64,000 nt of DNA. Origin: Aggregatibacter actinomycetemcomitans DSM 8324. Lineage in GTDB: Bacteria; Pseudomonadota; Gammaproteobacteria; Enterobacterales; Pasteurellaceae. The notes under the pieces were generated by a model. It searched no databases. It saw nothing but the letters and a program-made list of their open reading frames with translations, and had not been told where the DNA came from. Position numbers and translations under genes: made by a program. Below, piece by piece: positions 51,957-62,361 of the stretch (within the stretch, counting starts at the first letter, position 1; each line of letters opens with the position of its first letter). Location of the stretch: NCBI RefSeq assembly GCF_000372365.1, contig NZ_AQUU01000003.1:1-64000 (forward strand), read 5' to 3'.

Positions 51957-52922
51957 CTAAGGCAGCTCATCAATATCATCTTTGTTCACTTTGGGTTGCA
52001 CCATGTGTTCACGGTCAAGACCTAAGTCATATGCAATAGCAATCGCAACGAAGATAGAAGAGTATGTCCCGAATCCGATACCTATTAAGAGGGCCAACGA
52101 GAAACTATGGATTGTCGGGCCGCCGAAGACAAAAAGGGCGATCACCACAATTAACGTCGTCACTGAAGTCATAATAGTTCGGGAGAGAGTTTGTGTTAAT
52201 GAAATGTTAATAATGTCGATAGAAGCAATCCGTCTGATTTTACGGAAGTTCTCACGCACACGATCGAATACCACGATACTGTCATTGAGGGAATAGCCCA
52301 CCACGGAAAGAATCGCTGCGATAAAGGTTAAATCCATTTCAATTTGCAAGTAGGAGAAAGCACCTAAGGTAACAATCACATCGTGCGCAAGGGAAAGTAC
52401 GCCGCCAACAGCTAAGCGCCATTCAAAACGTATACCGACATAAAGTAACAACATGATAAGAGTTGTTAACGTGGCATAAATGGCGCCTTGAGTCAGTTCT
52501 TCTCCAACATTCGGACCAACAAACTCAGTAGAGCGAATCTGAATATCGCTATCTAACGTACTTAGCATTCTCTTAACATTATCACCGATTTGTGCGTTAT
52601 CCGTCGCGGGCAGGCGAATCATCACATCACGCACACCACCGGTGGTTTGTACCAATGGACTTTCAATCCCGTTTTGGACCAGAGTAGAACGGATTTTTTC
52701 CAAATCTGCCGGTTGAGAAAAGTGGGTGTCCACCACCACACCCCCGGTAAAATCCAGACCCCAGTTGAAGCTTTTGGTAAATACAAAGAACAGGGAAACG
52801 GCAATGATGATCACCGATGCAAGATAACCCCACATGCGGTATTTCATAAACTCAACTAAACGGAAAGGGAGTTTAATGCCTTGAATTTCTCGAATTGACT
52901 GACTTCTGTTTTCTAAATTCAC
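51957..52922 (-). CDS. secF: Protein translocase subunit SecF
   Basis: Membrane protein that with SecD uses the proton gradient to finish export through SecYEG. I place the start at GTG 52922 (VNLENRSQSIREIQGIKLPF) because GTGAGGAA lies eight bases upstream and the length becomes 321 residues, close to E. coli 323; an ATG at 52958 would overlap secD by 20 bases. Six membrane segments are visible, and FDRVRENFR and GYSLNDSIVVFDR are typical. Follows secD by 16 bases. Confidence 0.94.
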   Translation of the reverse strand: MNLENRSQSIREIQGIKLPFRLVEFMKYRMWGYLASVIIIAVSLFFVFTKSFNWGLDFTGGVVVDTHFSQPADLEKIRSTLVQNGIESPLVQTTGGVRDVMIRLPATDNAQIGDNVKRMLSTLDSDIQIRSTEFVGPNVGEELTQGAIYATLTTLIMLLLYVGIRFEWRLAVGGVLSLAHDVIVTLGAFSYLQIEMDLTFIAAILSVVGYSLNDSIVVFDRVRENFRKIRRIASIDIINISLTQTLSRTIMTSVTTLIVVIALFVFGGPTIHSFSLALLIGIGFGTYSSIFVAIAIAYDLGLDREHMVQPKVNKDDIDELP

Positions 52923-52938
52923 AATATGTTCCTCACCA

Positions 52939-54789
52939 TTAAATTGATAATTTATCAATTCGTTTGCCGCCGTATAAGAAATTCACGATTGCCCGTGTTC
53001 CGGTGATTGCGGTAAACATTGAGATGGCAATACCTAAAGATAGGGTGATTGCGAAACCTTTAATCGGACCGGTACCCACCGCGTAGAGGGCGACTGCGGT
53101 TAAAATCGTGGTTAAGTTGGCATCGAAGATGGAACTGAATGCGCCGCTATAACCTTCATTAATGGCTTGCTGGATTGGACGACCGTTGCGGATTTCTTCT
53201 TTAATTCGCTCGAAAATCAATACGTTCGCATCCACCGACATCCCTACTGCCAATACGATACCGGCAATGCCCGGCATGGTGAGCGTGGCGCCTGGCAATA
53301 ACGATATTAAACCGACCAATAAAACGATATTGGCGATTAAAGCAATATTGGCGATGATGCCGAATTTACGGTAGTAAATAACAATAAATGCCACCACGAT
53401 CATTAAGCCCCAGAAGCTGGCCTGTAAGCCTTGTTCTACATTTTGTGCCCCGAGAGACGGACCGATGGTACGTTCTTCCACAATTTGAATTGGCGCAATT
53501 AACGCACCGGAACGGAGTAGCACGGCAAGGTTTTGTGCTTCTGCCGGGGAGTCGATACCGGTAATTTGGAATTGACTGCCGAAACGACCTTGAATAGTCG
53601 CGACGTTAATGACTTCTTCGTGTTTTTGTAAAATGGTTTTACCGTTTTCGTCTTTTTTACCGCTGTCTTTATATTCTACATATAAGGTCGCCATCGGTTT
53701 TTTCAGGTTTAAACGGGTGGTTTGTGACATGATTTCGCCGCCCTCGCTATCCAAGGTCACGCTCACTTGCGGCAACGACGTGTTTTGATCGACACCGGAG
53801 CTGGCATTGGTAATGTGCTCGCCACCGAGTACTGCGCGTTTATATAACACTACAGGACGATTGTTTCTGTCGTATTTGACTTCGGAATCGGAAGGCACCA
53901 TACCACGCGCTGCCGCTTCTAAATTAGCGCTTGCATTAACTATACGAAATTCAAGGGTAGCCGTTGCACCGAGAATTTCTTTCGCACGGGCAGTGTCTTG
54001 TACCCCCGGTAATTCAACCACAATGCGTTCCGCCCCTTGACGCTGAATAACGGCTTCGGCGACGCCCAATTCGGTAACACGTTTACGTAAAATACTCAGG
54101 TTTTGCTCAATAGCGCTCTCACGGGCTTCATTCAATACGGAATCAGATAAGCCTAGGGACAAGGTGTTCTCGGATGTGACACTAACATCTAGATTCGGGT
54201 GCTGTTTGCGTAAGTAGCGTTGTACGTCAGAAAGTTGTTCAGAATTGGTTAAGGTTACGCCGGTGCTGAAATTATCAATGGATTTAATGGCGCTGTATTG
54301 ATATTTTTCTTTGCGCAGTTCGGTACGCAAAGAATCCTGCAACTGTTCCTGACGTTTGGACAGTGCGGAATTCATGTCCACCTCCATCAGGAAGCGCACG
54401 CCACCACGTAAGTCCAGACCCCATTTCATCGGGTTACCGCCAATGCTACTTAGCCATTTCGGGGTTGCCGGTGCAAGGTTTAACGCGACGGAATAGTTGG
54501 TGCCTAATTTTTCGGTAATTTTGTCTTTGGCGAGTAATTGTGTATCCGTATTGTTAAAACGCACTAAAATCGAGCCGCTTTCCAATACGATGGATTTGGT
54601 TGTCAGATTATTATCTTTAAGCACGGATTGAACATCGCTAAGTACAGCAGAATTGGCTTCCTGACCGCGAGTTCCTGAAATTTGTACGGCAGGATCTTCA
54701 CCGTAAAGATTTGGAAGAGCATATAAAATACCAATGGCGACCACGAAGATCACCATTAGATTCTTCCATAAAGGGTAACGATTTAACAT
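52939..54789 (-). CDS. secD: Protein translocase subunit SecD
   Basis: 616 residues, the E. coli length. After the first membrane segment comes the periplasmic P1 domain, then five more segments. The family motif [15 protein letters not shown] (about residues 122-136) and the late [21 protein letters not shown] are present. Works with SecF and YajC. The cluster order yajC-secD-secF follows tgt in many gammaproteobacteria, as here. Confidence 0.97.
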   Translation of the reverse strand: MLNRYPLWKNLMVIFVVAIGILYALPNLYGEDPAVQISGTRGQEANSAVLSDVQSVLKDNNLTTKSIVLESGSILVRFNNTDTQLLAKDKITEKLGTNYSVALNLAPATPKWLSSIGGNPMKWGLDLRGGVRFLMEVDMNSALSKRQEQLQDSLRTELRKEKYQYSAIKSIDNFSTGVTLTNSEQLSDVQRYLRKQHPNLDVSVTSENTLSLGLSDSVLNEARESAIEQNLSILRKRVTELGVAEAVIQRQGAERIVVELPGVQDTARAKEILGATATLEFRIVNASANLEAAARGMVPSDSEVKYDRNNRPVVLYKRAVLGGEHITNASSGVDQNTSLPQVSVTLDSEGGEIMSQTTRLNLKKPMATLYVEYKDSGKKDENGKTILQKHEEVINVATIQGRFGSQFQITGIDSPAEAQNLAVLLRSGALIAPIQIVEERTIGPSLGAQNVEQGLQASFWGLMIVVAFIVIYYRKFGIIANIALIANIVLLVGLISLLPGATLTMPGIAGIVLAVGMSVDANVLIFERIKEEIRNGRPIQQAINEGYSGAFSSIFDANLTTILTAVALYAVGTGPIKGFAITLSLGIAISMFTAITGTRAIVNFLYGGKRIDKLSI

Positions 54790-54819
54790 AGATTTCCTGT
54801 TCCCTTGAGGAATGTAAGA

Positions 54820-55119
54820 TTAAAGGGTTTTGATTGTACCTTTCGGTAATACCGCGGCAATGTAATTGCGGTTGATGGTCACTTCGGTACTGTCGTTTAA
54901 TGCGATAACAATGTTGTCACTGTTTTCAACCATTTTGGTGATTTTACCGATAATACCGCCGGCGGTAAGCACTTCAGTGCCTTTGGCTAATTCAGACATA
55001 AGTTTTTTATGTTCTTTATTTCTTTTTGCCTGCGGACGATAAATCATGAAATAGAAAATCAATCCGAATATGACGAAAATAAATAACATTGACATTGGGC
55101 TGCCTTGTTGCGTTTCCAT
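54820..55119 (-). CDS. yajC: Sec translocon accessory protein YajC
   Basis: 99-residue single-pass membrane protein. The segment MLFIFVIFGLIFYFMIYRPQ at about residues 10-29 and the following cytoplasmic domain (KGTEVLTAGGIIGKITKM) are the family hallmarks. Binds SecDF. AAAAGGAAATT precedes the ATG. Lies 30 bases before secD. Confidence 0.95.
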   Translation of the reverse strand: METQQGSPMSMLFIFVIFGLIFYFMIYRPQAKRNKEHKKLMSELAKGTEVLTAGGIIGKITKMVENSDNIVIALNDSTEVTINRNYIAAVLPKGTIKTL

Positions 55120-55358
55120 TCCAATTTCCTTTTAGTTAATGAAAATATAAAGACGCCGTGAAGCGTCCGTAACTGATAAAAAAACCGTCGCCTAAAATAC
55201 CACAAATCTGTTGGAATGTGAAAATGATATTGTAAGCATACCGTGAAAAAAGACTACGATTTTGTGCATTGAGCAAATTTGTTTATTTAGCAGATTTGAT
55301 GATTTTTAAGCTTCTTCAGATCCGGTAGAAAAAAGATGTGGTTGTTTCTGTCGTTGAG

Positions 55359-55406
55359 AAAAGTGCGGTCGATTTAAAAAACGTTTTTTAAAATGACCGC
55401 ACTTTT
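55359..55406. terminator. Long uptake-signal terminator after tgt
   Basis: AAAAGTGCGGTC (55359-55370) and GACCGCACTTTT (55395-55406) are perfect complements, and the inner TTTAAAAAAC/GTTTTTTAAA extends the stem to more than 20 pairs with one small bulge. It ends five bases before the tgt stop. Confidence 0.85.
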
Positions 55407-55410
55407 CGGA

Positions 55411-56571
<1,161 letters not shown>

Positions 56572-56604
56572 TCAACGAATAAACAGTTCGAAGATTTTTG
56601 GTTA

Positions 56605-56634
56605 ATAAAAAAGCCTGTTTAAATATACAGGCTT
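56605..56634 (-). terminator. Minus-strand terminator of a possible antisense transcript
   Basis: AAGCCTGT (56611-56618) and ACAGGCTT (56627-56634) form a perfect stem; on the minus strand it continues into a TTTTTTATT tract. No minus-strand gene ends here: tgt starts just to the left. The transcript it ends would therefore lie antisense to the leader at 56652-56754. Confidence 0.6.
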
Positions 56635-56654
56635 CATGCTATAATTTTTCGCAA

Positions 56655-56726
56655 TGCTCTTACGAGCAGAGGCGGACTCTACTAATGATAGTCCGCCAGT
56701 TGCCGCTGTTGGGCTAGATTAGTAGA
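56655..56726 (+). ncRNA. Structured RNA leader with possible pseudoknot
   Basis: Hairpin 1 is TGCTC-TTAC-GAGCA (56655-56668). Hairpin 2 is GGCGGACT (56671-56678) with AGTCCGCC (56690-56697). The loop of hairpin 2 contains CTACTAAT, which with the preceding T is complementary over nine bases to ATTAGTAGA at 56718-56726, so a pseudoknot is possible. A TATAAT at 56640-56645 could start the transcript. It leads into the 24-codon ORF at 56755. I know no named RNA family that it matches. Confidence 0.5.
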
Positions 56727-56754
56727 TCCTTGTTATAATCATAAGGATAAAAAT

Positions 56755-56829
56755 ATGATTAAATTTTTTATTAAATTGGTCATCATTATTCTACTTTGCC
56801 TGTTATTGAAAAGTAGCACTGGCTCATAG
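56755..56829 (+). CDS. 24-residue hydrophobic membrane peptide
   Basis: The ORF encodes MIKFFIKLVIIILLCLLLKS followed by STGS: two lysines, one uninterrupted membrane-spanning stretch (residues 8-18), another lysine and a short polar tail. AAGGA at 56743-56747 lies seven bases before the ATG, and a strong terminator follows the stop, so it is a discrete small gene. Its size and composition recall type I toxin peptides (Ibs, TisB, ShoB) or small regulatory membrane proteins. A structured leader and a minus-strand terminator upstream support a toxin-antisense arrangement, but this is inference. Confidence 0.6.
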   Translation: MIKFFIKLVIIILLCLLLKSSTGS

Positions 56830-56841
56830 TAATTGATGCCG

Positions 56842-56874
56842 CAAGGAATGGTTATCGCCATTCCTTGTTTTTTA
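56842..56874 (+). terminator. Terminator of the small membrane-peptide gene
   Basis: CAAGGAATGG (56842-56851) pairs perfectly with CCATTCCTTG (56858-56867) around TTATCG, followed by TTTTTT. One of the strongest terminators in the window. Confidence 0.92.
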
Positions 56875-57034
56875 TTTTATGACTTGCCCGAAAATAAGTC
56901 AAACACCGCCTTCTTTCGGCGCTTAATAAGTTTCAATTTTTGGCATAGCCCAAGGTTTTTCTTGAAAAAGATATTTATCGTATTAATATTTATACTTATA
57001 TTTTAAATGTGATTATTCATAAAGGTAGAGCTTT

Positions 57035-58171
57035 ATGCAACGGAGAAAACTTCTGAAATTAACCGGCGCCGCAGTTATCGGGATGACTATTGCGCCGGGG
57101 TTGATAGCAAAAAAGAAAGGCAGAGGTAGTGGTTCCGGTATTCTACATTTGAATTTCAATGAAAATTCATTGGGTATGTCGGAAAAAGCAAAACAGGCGA
57201 TTATTAATAGCATTGGGATTGGTTCCCGTTATCCCGATGAGCATCGTAGTGAATTAATCCGTCAATTAGCTGAAAAATATAATCTGGAAGATAATTTCGT
57301 TTCCTTGGGGAATGGATCCTCTGAAAATATTCGTGGAATTATTCAGTCACAGGTATTTAAAGCCAGACAGGCGAAACAGACGGTTCAGCTGGTGGTGCCG
57401 GATCCGACGTTTAATTATGCCGAATTATATGCGCAAGCCATGAATGTGCCGGTTGTTAAGGTGCCGCTGACTAAAGATTTCCAATTTGATTTGGCAAAAT
57501 TACAAGAAACCGCCGAGCAGTTTAGTGGCGTGAGTATTTTCTATTTGTGTAACCCGAATAATCCAACTTCAACCGTTACGCCGGCAAAAGAGTTATTCCG
57601 TTGGATTAAAAAAGCGCCGGAAAATTATTTCTTTTTACTGGATGAAGCCTACGCCGAATATGTACAGGATCCTGCTTTTGAAAGTGGCGTTAAGCTGATT
57701 AAACAGGGTTTTAAAAATGTTGCCGTCACCCGCACTTTCTCTAAATTTTATGCCATGGCAGGTTATCGCGTGGGGTATATGCTGGCGAATTCCGATGTGG
57801 TGGAAGAAGTGGATAAATTCATGTCCATTGACAATATCAACATTGCCGGTGCTGTTGCCGCGCTTGCTTCCTTGAAAGACAAAACTTTCTCCCAACTGAG
57901 CTTACAAAGCAACGAAGCCTCCCGTAAAATCGTGCAAAACGCATTGCGAGAACTGGGTTTAAAATTTGCACCGTCTAACGGCAACTTTATTTTTCATGAA
58001 ATTAAAGGGGATGTCCAAACCTACCAGGAGCGTATGAAAGAAAATAGCATTTTGGTCGGACGTGAATTTTTACCGATTCAAAGCTGGAGCCGTTTAACCT
58101 TAGGAACGCCGGAAGAAATGCAACGTTTTGTTAAAGTCCTCAAAGAATTCAGACAAAACGGTTGGGTATAA
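57035..58171 (+). CDS. Tat-exported PLP aminotransferase (histidinol-phosphate aminotransferase-like)
   Basis: 378 residues. The N-terminus MQRRKLLKLTGAAVIGMTIA is a twin-arginine signal (RRKLLK), so the folded, cofactor-loaded enzyme should be moved to the periplasm. The body is fold type I aminotransferase related to HisC: LHLNFNENSLGMSEKAKQAI, NGSSENIRGI, LCNPNNPTSTVTP, LLDEAYAEYVQ, and the PLP lysine in TRTFSKFYAMAGYRVGYML. A cytoplasmic HisC would have no such leader. Substrate and role are unknown. It was inserted between tgt and queA, together with the small peptide gene upstream. Confidence 0.85.
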   Translation: MQRRKLLKLTGAAVIGMTIAPGLIAKKKGRGSGSGILHLNFNENSLGMSEKAKQAIINSIGIGSRYPDEHRSELIRQLAEKYNLEDNFVSLGNGSSENIRGIIQSQVFKARQAKQTVQLVVPDPTFNYAELYAQAMNVPVVKVPLTKDFQFDLAKLQETAEQFSGVSIFYLCNPNNPTSTVTPAKELFRWIKKAPENYFFLLDEAYAEYVQDPAFESGVKLIKQGFKNVAVTRTFSKFYAMAGYRVGYMLANSDVVEEVDKFMSIDNINIAGAVAALASLKDKTFSQLSLQSNEASRKIVQNALRELGLKFAPSNGNFIFHEIKGDVQTYQERMKENSILVGREFLPIQSWSRLTLGTPEEMQRFVKVLKEFRQNGWV

Positions 58172-58205
58172 AAATAAAGGTGGGACAGCCCATCTTTATT
58201 TTTTC
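58172..58205. terminator. Terminator between the aminotransferase gene and queA
   Basis: AAATAAAGGTGGG (58172-58184) pairs with CCCATCTTTATTT (58189-58201), with one G-T pair, then TTTT. The genes converge, and both strands have T-runs. Confidence 0.88.
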
Positions 58206-58214
58206 TGAGACCCG

Positions 58215-59306
58215 TTATTTCAATCCCTTCACATCAGGATTTTTACTGATAAACATTGCATCGCCGTAACTGAAAAAACGATAGCGATTTTCTACCGCAC
58301 TTTTATAGGCATTCATCGTATAGGAAAAACCCGCAAAGGCGGAAACCAACATAATTAACGTGCTTTCCGGCAAATGGAAATTGGTAATCAGGCAATCCAC
58401 CACGCGGAACGATTTGCCCGGATAAATAAAAATGGACGTATCGGAAAAATAAGGCTCAATAAGCACCGCACTTTTCTTCTCTTCCGCTGCCAATGCCGCA
58501 CTTTCAATGGAACGCACGGAGGTTGTCCCTACCGCAATCACCCGTTTACCGGCTTTTTGGGTCGCCAAAATGGCATCACACACTTCTTGCGGCACTTCCA
58601 CATATTCCGCGTGCATCACGTGATCTTCAATATTTTCCACGCGAACCGGCTGAAATGTTCCCGCCCCAACGTGTAGCGTAACAAAGGTAAAATTTACCCC
58701 TTTGGCTTTGAGTTTCGTCAACAATTCATCGTCAAAATGTAGCCCTGCCGTTGGGGCGGCAACCGCGCCGGGCACTTTGTTATACACGGTTTGGTAGCGT
58801 TCCTGATCCGCTTCTTCATCGGGGCGATCGATATACGGCGGCAACGGCATGTGCCCGATTTTCTGCAATACATCAAAAAGTGCGGTCTGTTTTTCGGCTA
58901 TTTCGATCTCAAACAAACTGCCTTGACGCCCCACCATGACGGCGTTTACGCCGTGACCTTCTCCCAGTTTATCCTCGCCTAAGATCAATTCCGCGCCTTC
59001 CTTCGGTGCTTTGGAGGCGCGAACATGAGCTAAAAAACGGGATTCGCTTAACACCCGCTCCACCAACACCTCTATTTTCCCGCCACTGCTTTTACGCCCG
59101 AACATCCGTGCAGGAATCACACGGGTATTATTGAAGATCATCAAATCGCCGGGGTTAATCAGATCCAACACATCACTAAAAGTGCGGTGAAAAATTTCCC
59201 CGTTTTCACCATCCAGTTGTAACAATCGGCTGGCTGTCCGCTCCGTTTTCGGATAACGGGCAATCAACTCATCAGGTAAATCAAAATAAAAATCGGCAAC
59301 ACGCAT
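58215..59306 (-). CDS. queA: S-adenosylmethionine:tRNA ribosyltransferase-isomerase QueA
   Basis: Adds the ribosyl part of SAM to preQ1-tRNA, making epoxyqueuosine. The 363-residue protein shows the conserved [14 protein letters not shown] start, [19 protein letters not shown], and the late [21 protein letters not shown]. Normal length is about 350. Several uptake signals or close variants lie inside it. Next step after Tgt in queuosine synthesis. Confidence 0.97.
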   Translation of the reverse strand: MRVADFYFDLPDELIARYPKTERTASRLLQLDGENGEIFHRTFSDVLDLINPGDLMIFNNTRVIPARMFGRKSSGGKIEVLVERVLSESRFLAHVRASKAPKEGAELILGEDKLGEGHGVNAVMVGRQGSLFEIEIAEKQTALFDVLQKIGHMPLPPYIDRPDEEADQERYQTVYNKVPGAVAAPTAGLHFDDELLTKLKAKGVNFTFVTLHVGAGTFQPVRVENIEDHVMHAEYVEVPQEVCDAILATQKAGKRVIAVGTTSVRSIESAALAAEEKKSAVLIEPYFSDTSIFIYPGKSFRVVDCLITNFHLPESTLIMLVSAFAGFSYTMNAYKSAVENRYRFFSYGDAMFISKNPDVKGLK

Positions 59307-59483
59307 AATGGAATATTTGGTTTAAAAAAGAGGGCGGTAGTCTAGTGCGGATTGGGGAGGATCTCAAGGGGAATGAATAATCTATTAAAAAGAAATTGCG
59401 CTGGTTTCTGTTAGCAATACAAATAGCAGGTAATTGTGAGCATACTTAAAGGTATTTTTTACTCAATTCTACTTTCTACAAGA

Positions 59484-59514
59484 CGAAAAAAAGCCCTTTC
59501 AAGGGGGAAGGGCT
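59484..59514 (-). terminator. Terminator after trhP
   Basis: AGCCCTT (59492-59498) and AAGGGCT (59508-59514); on the minus strand the stem is followed by TTTTTTTCG. It lies about 90 bases after the trhP stop. The rest of 59307-59602 has no gene. Confidence 0.75.
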
Positions 59515-59602
59515 GAATAATGTATTTTGAGTTATATTTTTCTAGGGTATGTGCGTATTATATAGACCCAAATTAATATTGCAACATGATTTTAACAAAA
59601 TA

Positions 59603-60991
59603 TTAACTTTTCTTTTCGTGAGGGTTGCGTGTGTTGGTGTTGACCAGGTTTCGCATTAACAGCGCGTAATCCAAGTTGATGTCTTGCGGCACGTCTAAGA
59701 AGACAAAATGTCCGTCGCCTAATGCGGCATCTACTTCGACGTTTTTGCGATTAAGCATTTTATTGATTTTGAAGACGATATTGCCTTGCGGTGTCATTAT
59801 TTCCACTTCGTCGCCAAGCAGGAATTTATTTTTCACCGCCACTTCCGCCATGCCTTGTTCGTTACGTTTGCCGGTGAATTCACCGACGAATTGTTGACGT
59901 TCGGAAATGGAATAGCCGTATTCGTAGTTTTGGTATTCATCATGGGTGTGGCGGCGCAGAAAGCCTTCGGTGTAGCCACGGTGCGCCAAAGATTCCAACG
60001 TATCCATCAGGCTTTCGTCGAATGGTTTGCCGGCAGCCGCATCGTCGATCGCTTTGCGGTAAACTTGCGCAGTACGGGCGCAGTAATAGAAGGATTTGGT
60101 GCGCCCCTCAATTTTTAAGGAATGCACGCCAAGTGCGGTCAATTTTTCCACATGTTGCACGGCGCGTAAATCTTTGGAGTTCATGAAATAAGTACCGTGC
60201 TCGTCTTCAAAGGCGGTCATTTGCTCGTCGGGATTTTGTGCTTCGGTGTAAAGGAACACTTTGTCGGTCACGGTGCCTTCGCCCAACGTCGGGGCGACGT
60301 TTTTCACTTCAATTTGTTGGCGCGGATCGATTTTCGGCACGATGTTGCCGACGTCATCCACTTTGCCTTCTTCCATTTTATATTCCCAACGGCAAGCGTT
60401 GGTACAGGTGCCTTGGTTCGGGTCGCGTTTGTTGATATAGCCGGAAAGCAGACAACGACCGGAATACGCCATGCAAAGTGCGCCGTGAACGAAAATTTCA
60501 AGTTCAATATCCGGCACGTGCTGGCGGATTTCGGCGATTTCATCAAGGGAAAGCTCGCGGGATAAAATCACGCGGGTTAAGCCCATTTGTTTCCAGAATT
60601 TCACCGTCGCCCAGTTTACCGCGTTGGCTTGCACGGAAAGGTGAATGTCAATGTTGGGGAAGTTTTCGCGTACCAGCATGATCAAGCCCGGATCGGACAT
60701 AATTAACGCATCCGGCCCCATGTCGATGACCGGTTGTAAATCTTTGATAAAGGTTTTGAGCTTGGAATTATGTGGCGCGATGTTCACCACCACATAGAAT
60801 TTTTTGCCGAGGGCGTGAGCTTCATCAATGCCGATTTTTAAATTGGCGTGATTGAACTCGTTGTTGCGCACGCGCAGGCTGTAACGTGGCTGACCGGCAT
60901 AAACCGCATCTGCACCGTAAGCAAAGGCATAGCGCATATTTTTCAACGAGCCGGCAGGAGAAAGTAATTCAGGTTTAAATGGGGTTGTCAT
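59603..60991 (-). CDS. trhP: tRNA uridine-34 hydroxylation protein TrhP (YegQ, U32 family)
   Basis: Makes 5-hydroxyuridine at tRNA position 34 from prephenate-dependent chemistry; CmoA/CmoB (cmoA at 3321) then convert it to cmo5U. The start ATG 60991 gives 462 residues (MTTPFKPELLSPAGSLKNMR), with AAAGAGAC upstream; a start at 61015 would add eight. The U32 signature is seen with the cysteine cluster in MAYSGRCLLSGYINKRDP and TCTNACRWEY, which may hold an iron-sulfur cluster. Older annotation calls it a putative protease. Confidence 0.93.
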   Translation of the reverse strand: MTTPFKPELLSPAGSLKNMRYAFAYGADAVYAGQPRYSLRVRNNEFNHANLKIGIDEAHALGKKFYVVVNIAPHNSKLKTFIKDLQPVIDMGPDALIMSDPGLIMLVRENFPNIDIHLSVQANAVNWATVKFWKQMGLTRVILSRELSLDEIAEIRQHVPDIELEIFVHGALCMAYSGRCLLSGYINKRDPNQGTCTNACRWEYKMEEGKVDDVGNIVPKIDPRQQIEVKNVAPTLGEGTVTDKVFLYTEAQNPDEQMTAFEDEHGTYFMNSKDLRAVQHVEKLTALGVHSLKIEGRTKSFYYCARTAQVYRKAIDDAAAGKPFDESLMDTLESLAHRGYTEGFLRRHTHDEYQNYEYGYSISERQQFVGEFTGKRNEQGMAEVAVKNKFLLGDEVEIMTPQGNIVFKINKMLNRKNVEVDAALGDGHFVFLDVPQDINLDYALLMRNLVNTNTRNPHEKKS

Positions 60992-61121
60992 AAAAGTCTC
61001 TTTGTCTGATTTCAAGTCAGGAATTTGCCCAAGGCAAATCGTAAGGACGGCTATTTTAGGCGGATTTTGGTTTTTGTAAAGGAAAAGTGCGGTGGGTTTT
61101 TTCGGTGTTTTTTAACGCAAA

Positions 61122-61144
61122 ACGCCCGCTTGGTTTGCGGGCGT
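61122..61144 (-). terminator. Terminator after the YedE-like gene
   Basis: ACGCCCGC (61122-61129) pairs with GCGGGCGT (61137-61144) around TTGGTTT; on the minus strand TTTTGCG follows. Confidence 0.7.
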
Positions 61145-61161
61145 GGAAATTTCGGTAAAGG

Positions 61162-61614
61162 TTAAATCTTGGATTTATTCGTCAGTCCGATATAAAGGCA
61201 GACCACAAAACCGATGACGAATACATAAGGCGTAAATTGTGTCACGCCGGCAGGGGAAGCAGCGAGCGCAAAATTATGCGCGGCGGTAGCACCTAACACC
61301 ATTCCTAATACAAAGAGGGCGGCGTCATTATTGCCTTCGCCGATGTTCACCAATTTTTTGCCCGGGCAACCGCCACCGAGCGAGAAGCAAAGTCCGCAAA
61401 GTGCCATGGAGAATGCGCCCAATACCAAACCGATAAGTTCGGGGCGTAAATATTGTAACGGTGTGGCGCGATGCAGACCGAGTGCGCCCGCTGTGTCGCG
61501 CAAGAAACAGGCTGCGCAGAAGCCCATATTGCCGGGATTGCCATTGTAGGTTAGAAGTGGAGCAACGATACCAAGTGCAGCAACTGCAACCACAGGCCAA
61601 GTTAAGATTTTCAT
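61162..61614 (-). CDS. Shortened YedE-like membrane protein (YeeE/YedE, selenium/sulfur-transport type)
   Basis: 150 residues. The first 60 match the start of YedE-type proteins linked to selenium metabolism (NGNPGNMGFCAACFLRDTAG, LHRATPLQYLRPELIGLVLG). The part from about residue 80 matches their C-terminus (GGGCPGKKLVNIGEGNNDAA, VLGMVLGATAAHNFALAAS). Relatives are about 350-400 residues, so roughly 200 central residues are missing while the frame is kept. Both conserved cysteine motifs remain. It may be a working compact form or the product of an internal deletion. TAAGACCCTTGTGAT region upstream holds no clear second gene. Confidence 0.65.
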   Translation of the reverse strand: MKILTWPVVAVAALGIVAPLLTYNGNPGNMGFCAACFLRDTAGALGLHRATPLQYLRPELIGLVLGAFSMALCGLCFSLGGGCPGKKLVNIGEGNNDAALFVLGMVLGATAAHNFALAASPAGVTQFTPYVFVIGFVVCLYIGLTNKSKI

Positions 61615-61954
61615 AATAAGACCCTTGTGATATCTGAAGTAAATGTGAATGGTGTTTTTAATGTTTTAAAAACGCTTTCATTGTAAAAAGACGCTCAAAA
61701 TAAGAAAAGCATCTTGTGGTGATATTGTGAGCGGGATCAAGGATTTATTTTTAAATGCAAAAACGACCGCACTTTTGGCGACGGGGAGCGTATTTTTCTC
61801 TAAAGTGCGGTGGTTTTTGGCGATGTTTTTTTGATGTAAACCAATAAATATTCAGATGATAATGAATTGCATTTGTTGTAGGGGTATAATCGGCTTGTCG
61901 CCTATTTATTGAGCGACAAGCAGTTTGATTTGACGATTTAAAAGGAGCAAAAAT
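61615..61954 (+). promoter_or_regulatory. Intergenic region with uptake-signal pair and FNR-like site
   Basis: ACCGCACTTT (61766-61775) and AAAGTGCGGT (61802-61811) form a facing uptake-signal pair. TTGAT-GTAA-ACCAA at 61831-61844 is one base off the FNR consensus and lies about 110 bases before the cupin gene. No gene is seen. Confidence 0.4.
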
Positions 61955-62293
61955 ATGTTAAAAAACATTGAAAAAGCCACCGTTCTTAAATTGAATGATC
62001 TTCTAGCATATCAAGACGGACAAGTTATCAGCAAAACATTTTCACAAAACCCTGCCGTGGGCTTAACCATGTTTTGTCTGCCGAAAGGCGAGGAAATCAG
62101 CGCCCATAAATCCCGTGGTGATGCTTTGGTGACAATATTGGAAGGCAAAGCCAGAATCACTATCGACACAACCGACTACGCAGTCAATGCCGGCGAAAGT
62201 ATCATACTGCCTGCCGATATTCCTCACTCCCTGTATGCCTTGGAAAATTTCAAAATGTTCCTGACGGTGGTGTTCCCGAAAGAGGGGAGATAG
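61955..62293 (+). CDS. Small cupin-domain protein
   Basis: 112 residues forming one beta-barrel cupin. Motif 1 is seen as GEEISAHKSRGDALVTILEG and motif 2 as GESIILPADIPHSLYAL, with histidines that usually hold a metal; motif 1 keeps one histidine and lacks the usual second one. AAAAGGAGC lies before the ATG. The substrate is unknown. It is divergent from the YedE-like gene and could share its control region. Confidence 0.75.
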   Translation: MLKNIEKATVLKLNDLLAYQDGQVISKTFSQNPAVGLTMFCLPKGEEISAHKSRGDALVTILEGKARITIDTTDYAVNAGESIILPADIPHSLYALENFKMFLTVVFPKEGR

Positions 62294-62337
62294 TGAGGTA
62301 AGCAGAGAGGCACTTAATGTGCCTTTTACATTGGTTA

Positions 62338-62361
62338 AAAAAAGCCCGTTTTACCGGGCTT
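62338..62361 (-). terminator. Terminator overlapping the 3' end of the RelE-type toxin gene
   Basis: AAGCCCG (62342-62348) and CGGGCTT (62355-62361) flank the toxin stop codon at 62351-62353, so the stop lies in the loop. The minus strand continues TTTTTTAACC. Confidence 0.85.

Noticed and set aside
56650-56730. preQ1 riboswitch between tgt and queA
   Set aside because: The hairpins do not fit the preQ1-I sequence I remember, and the element faces away from both queuosine genes. I keep only the general structured-leader call.
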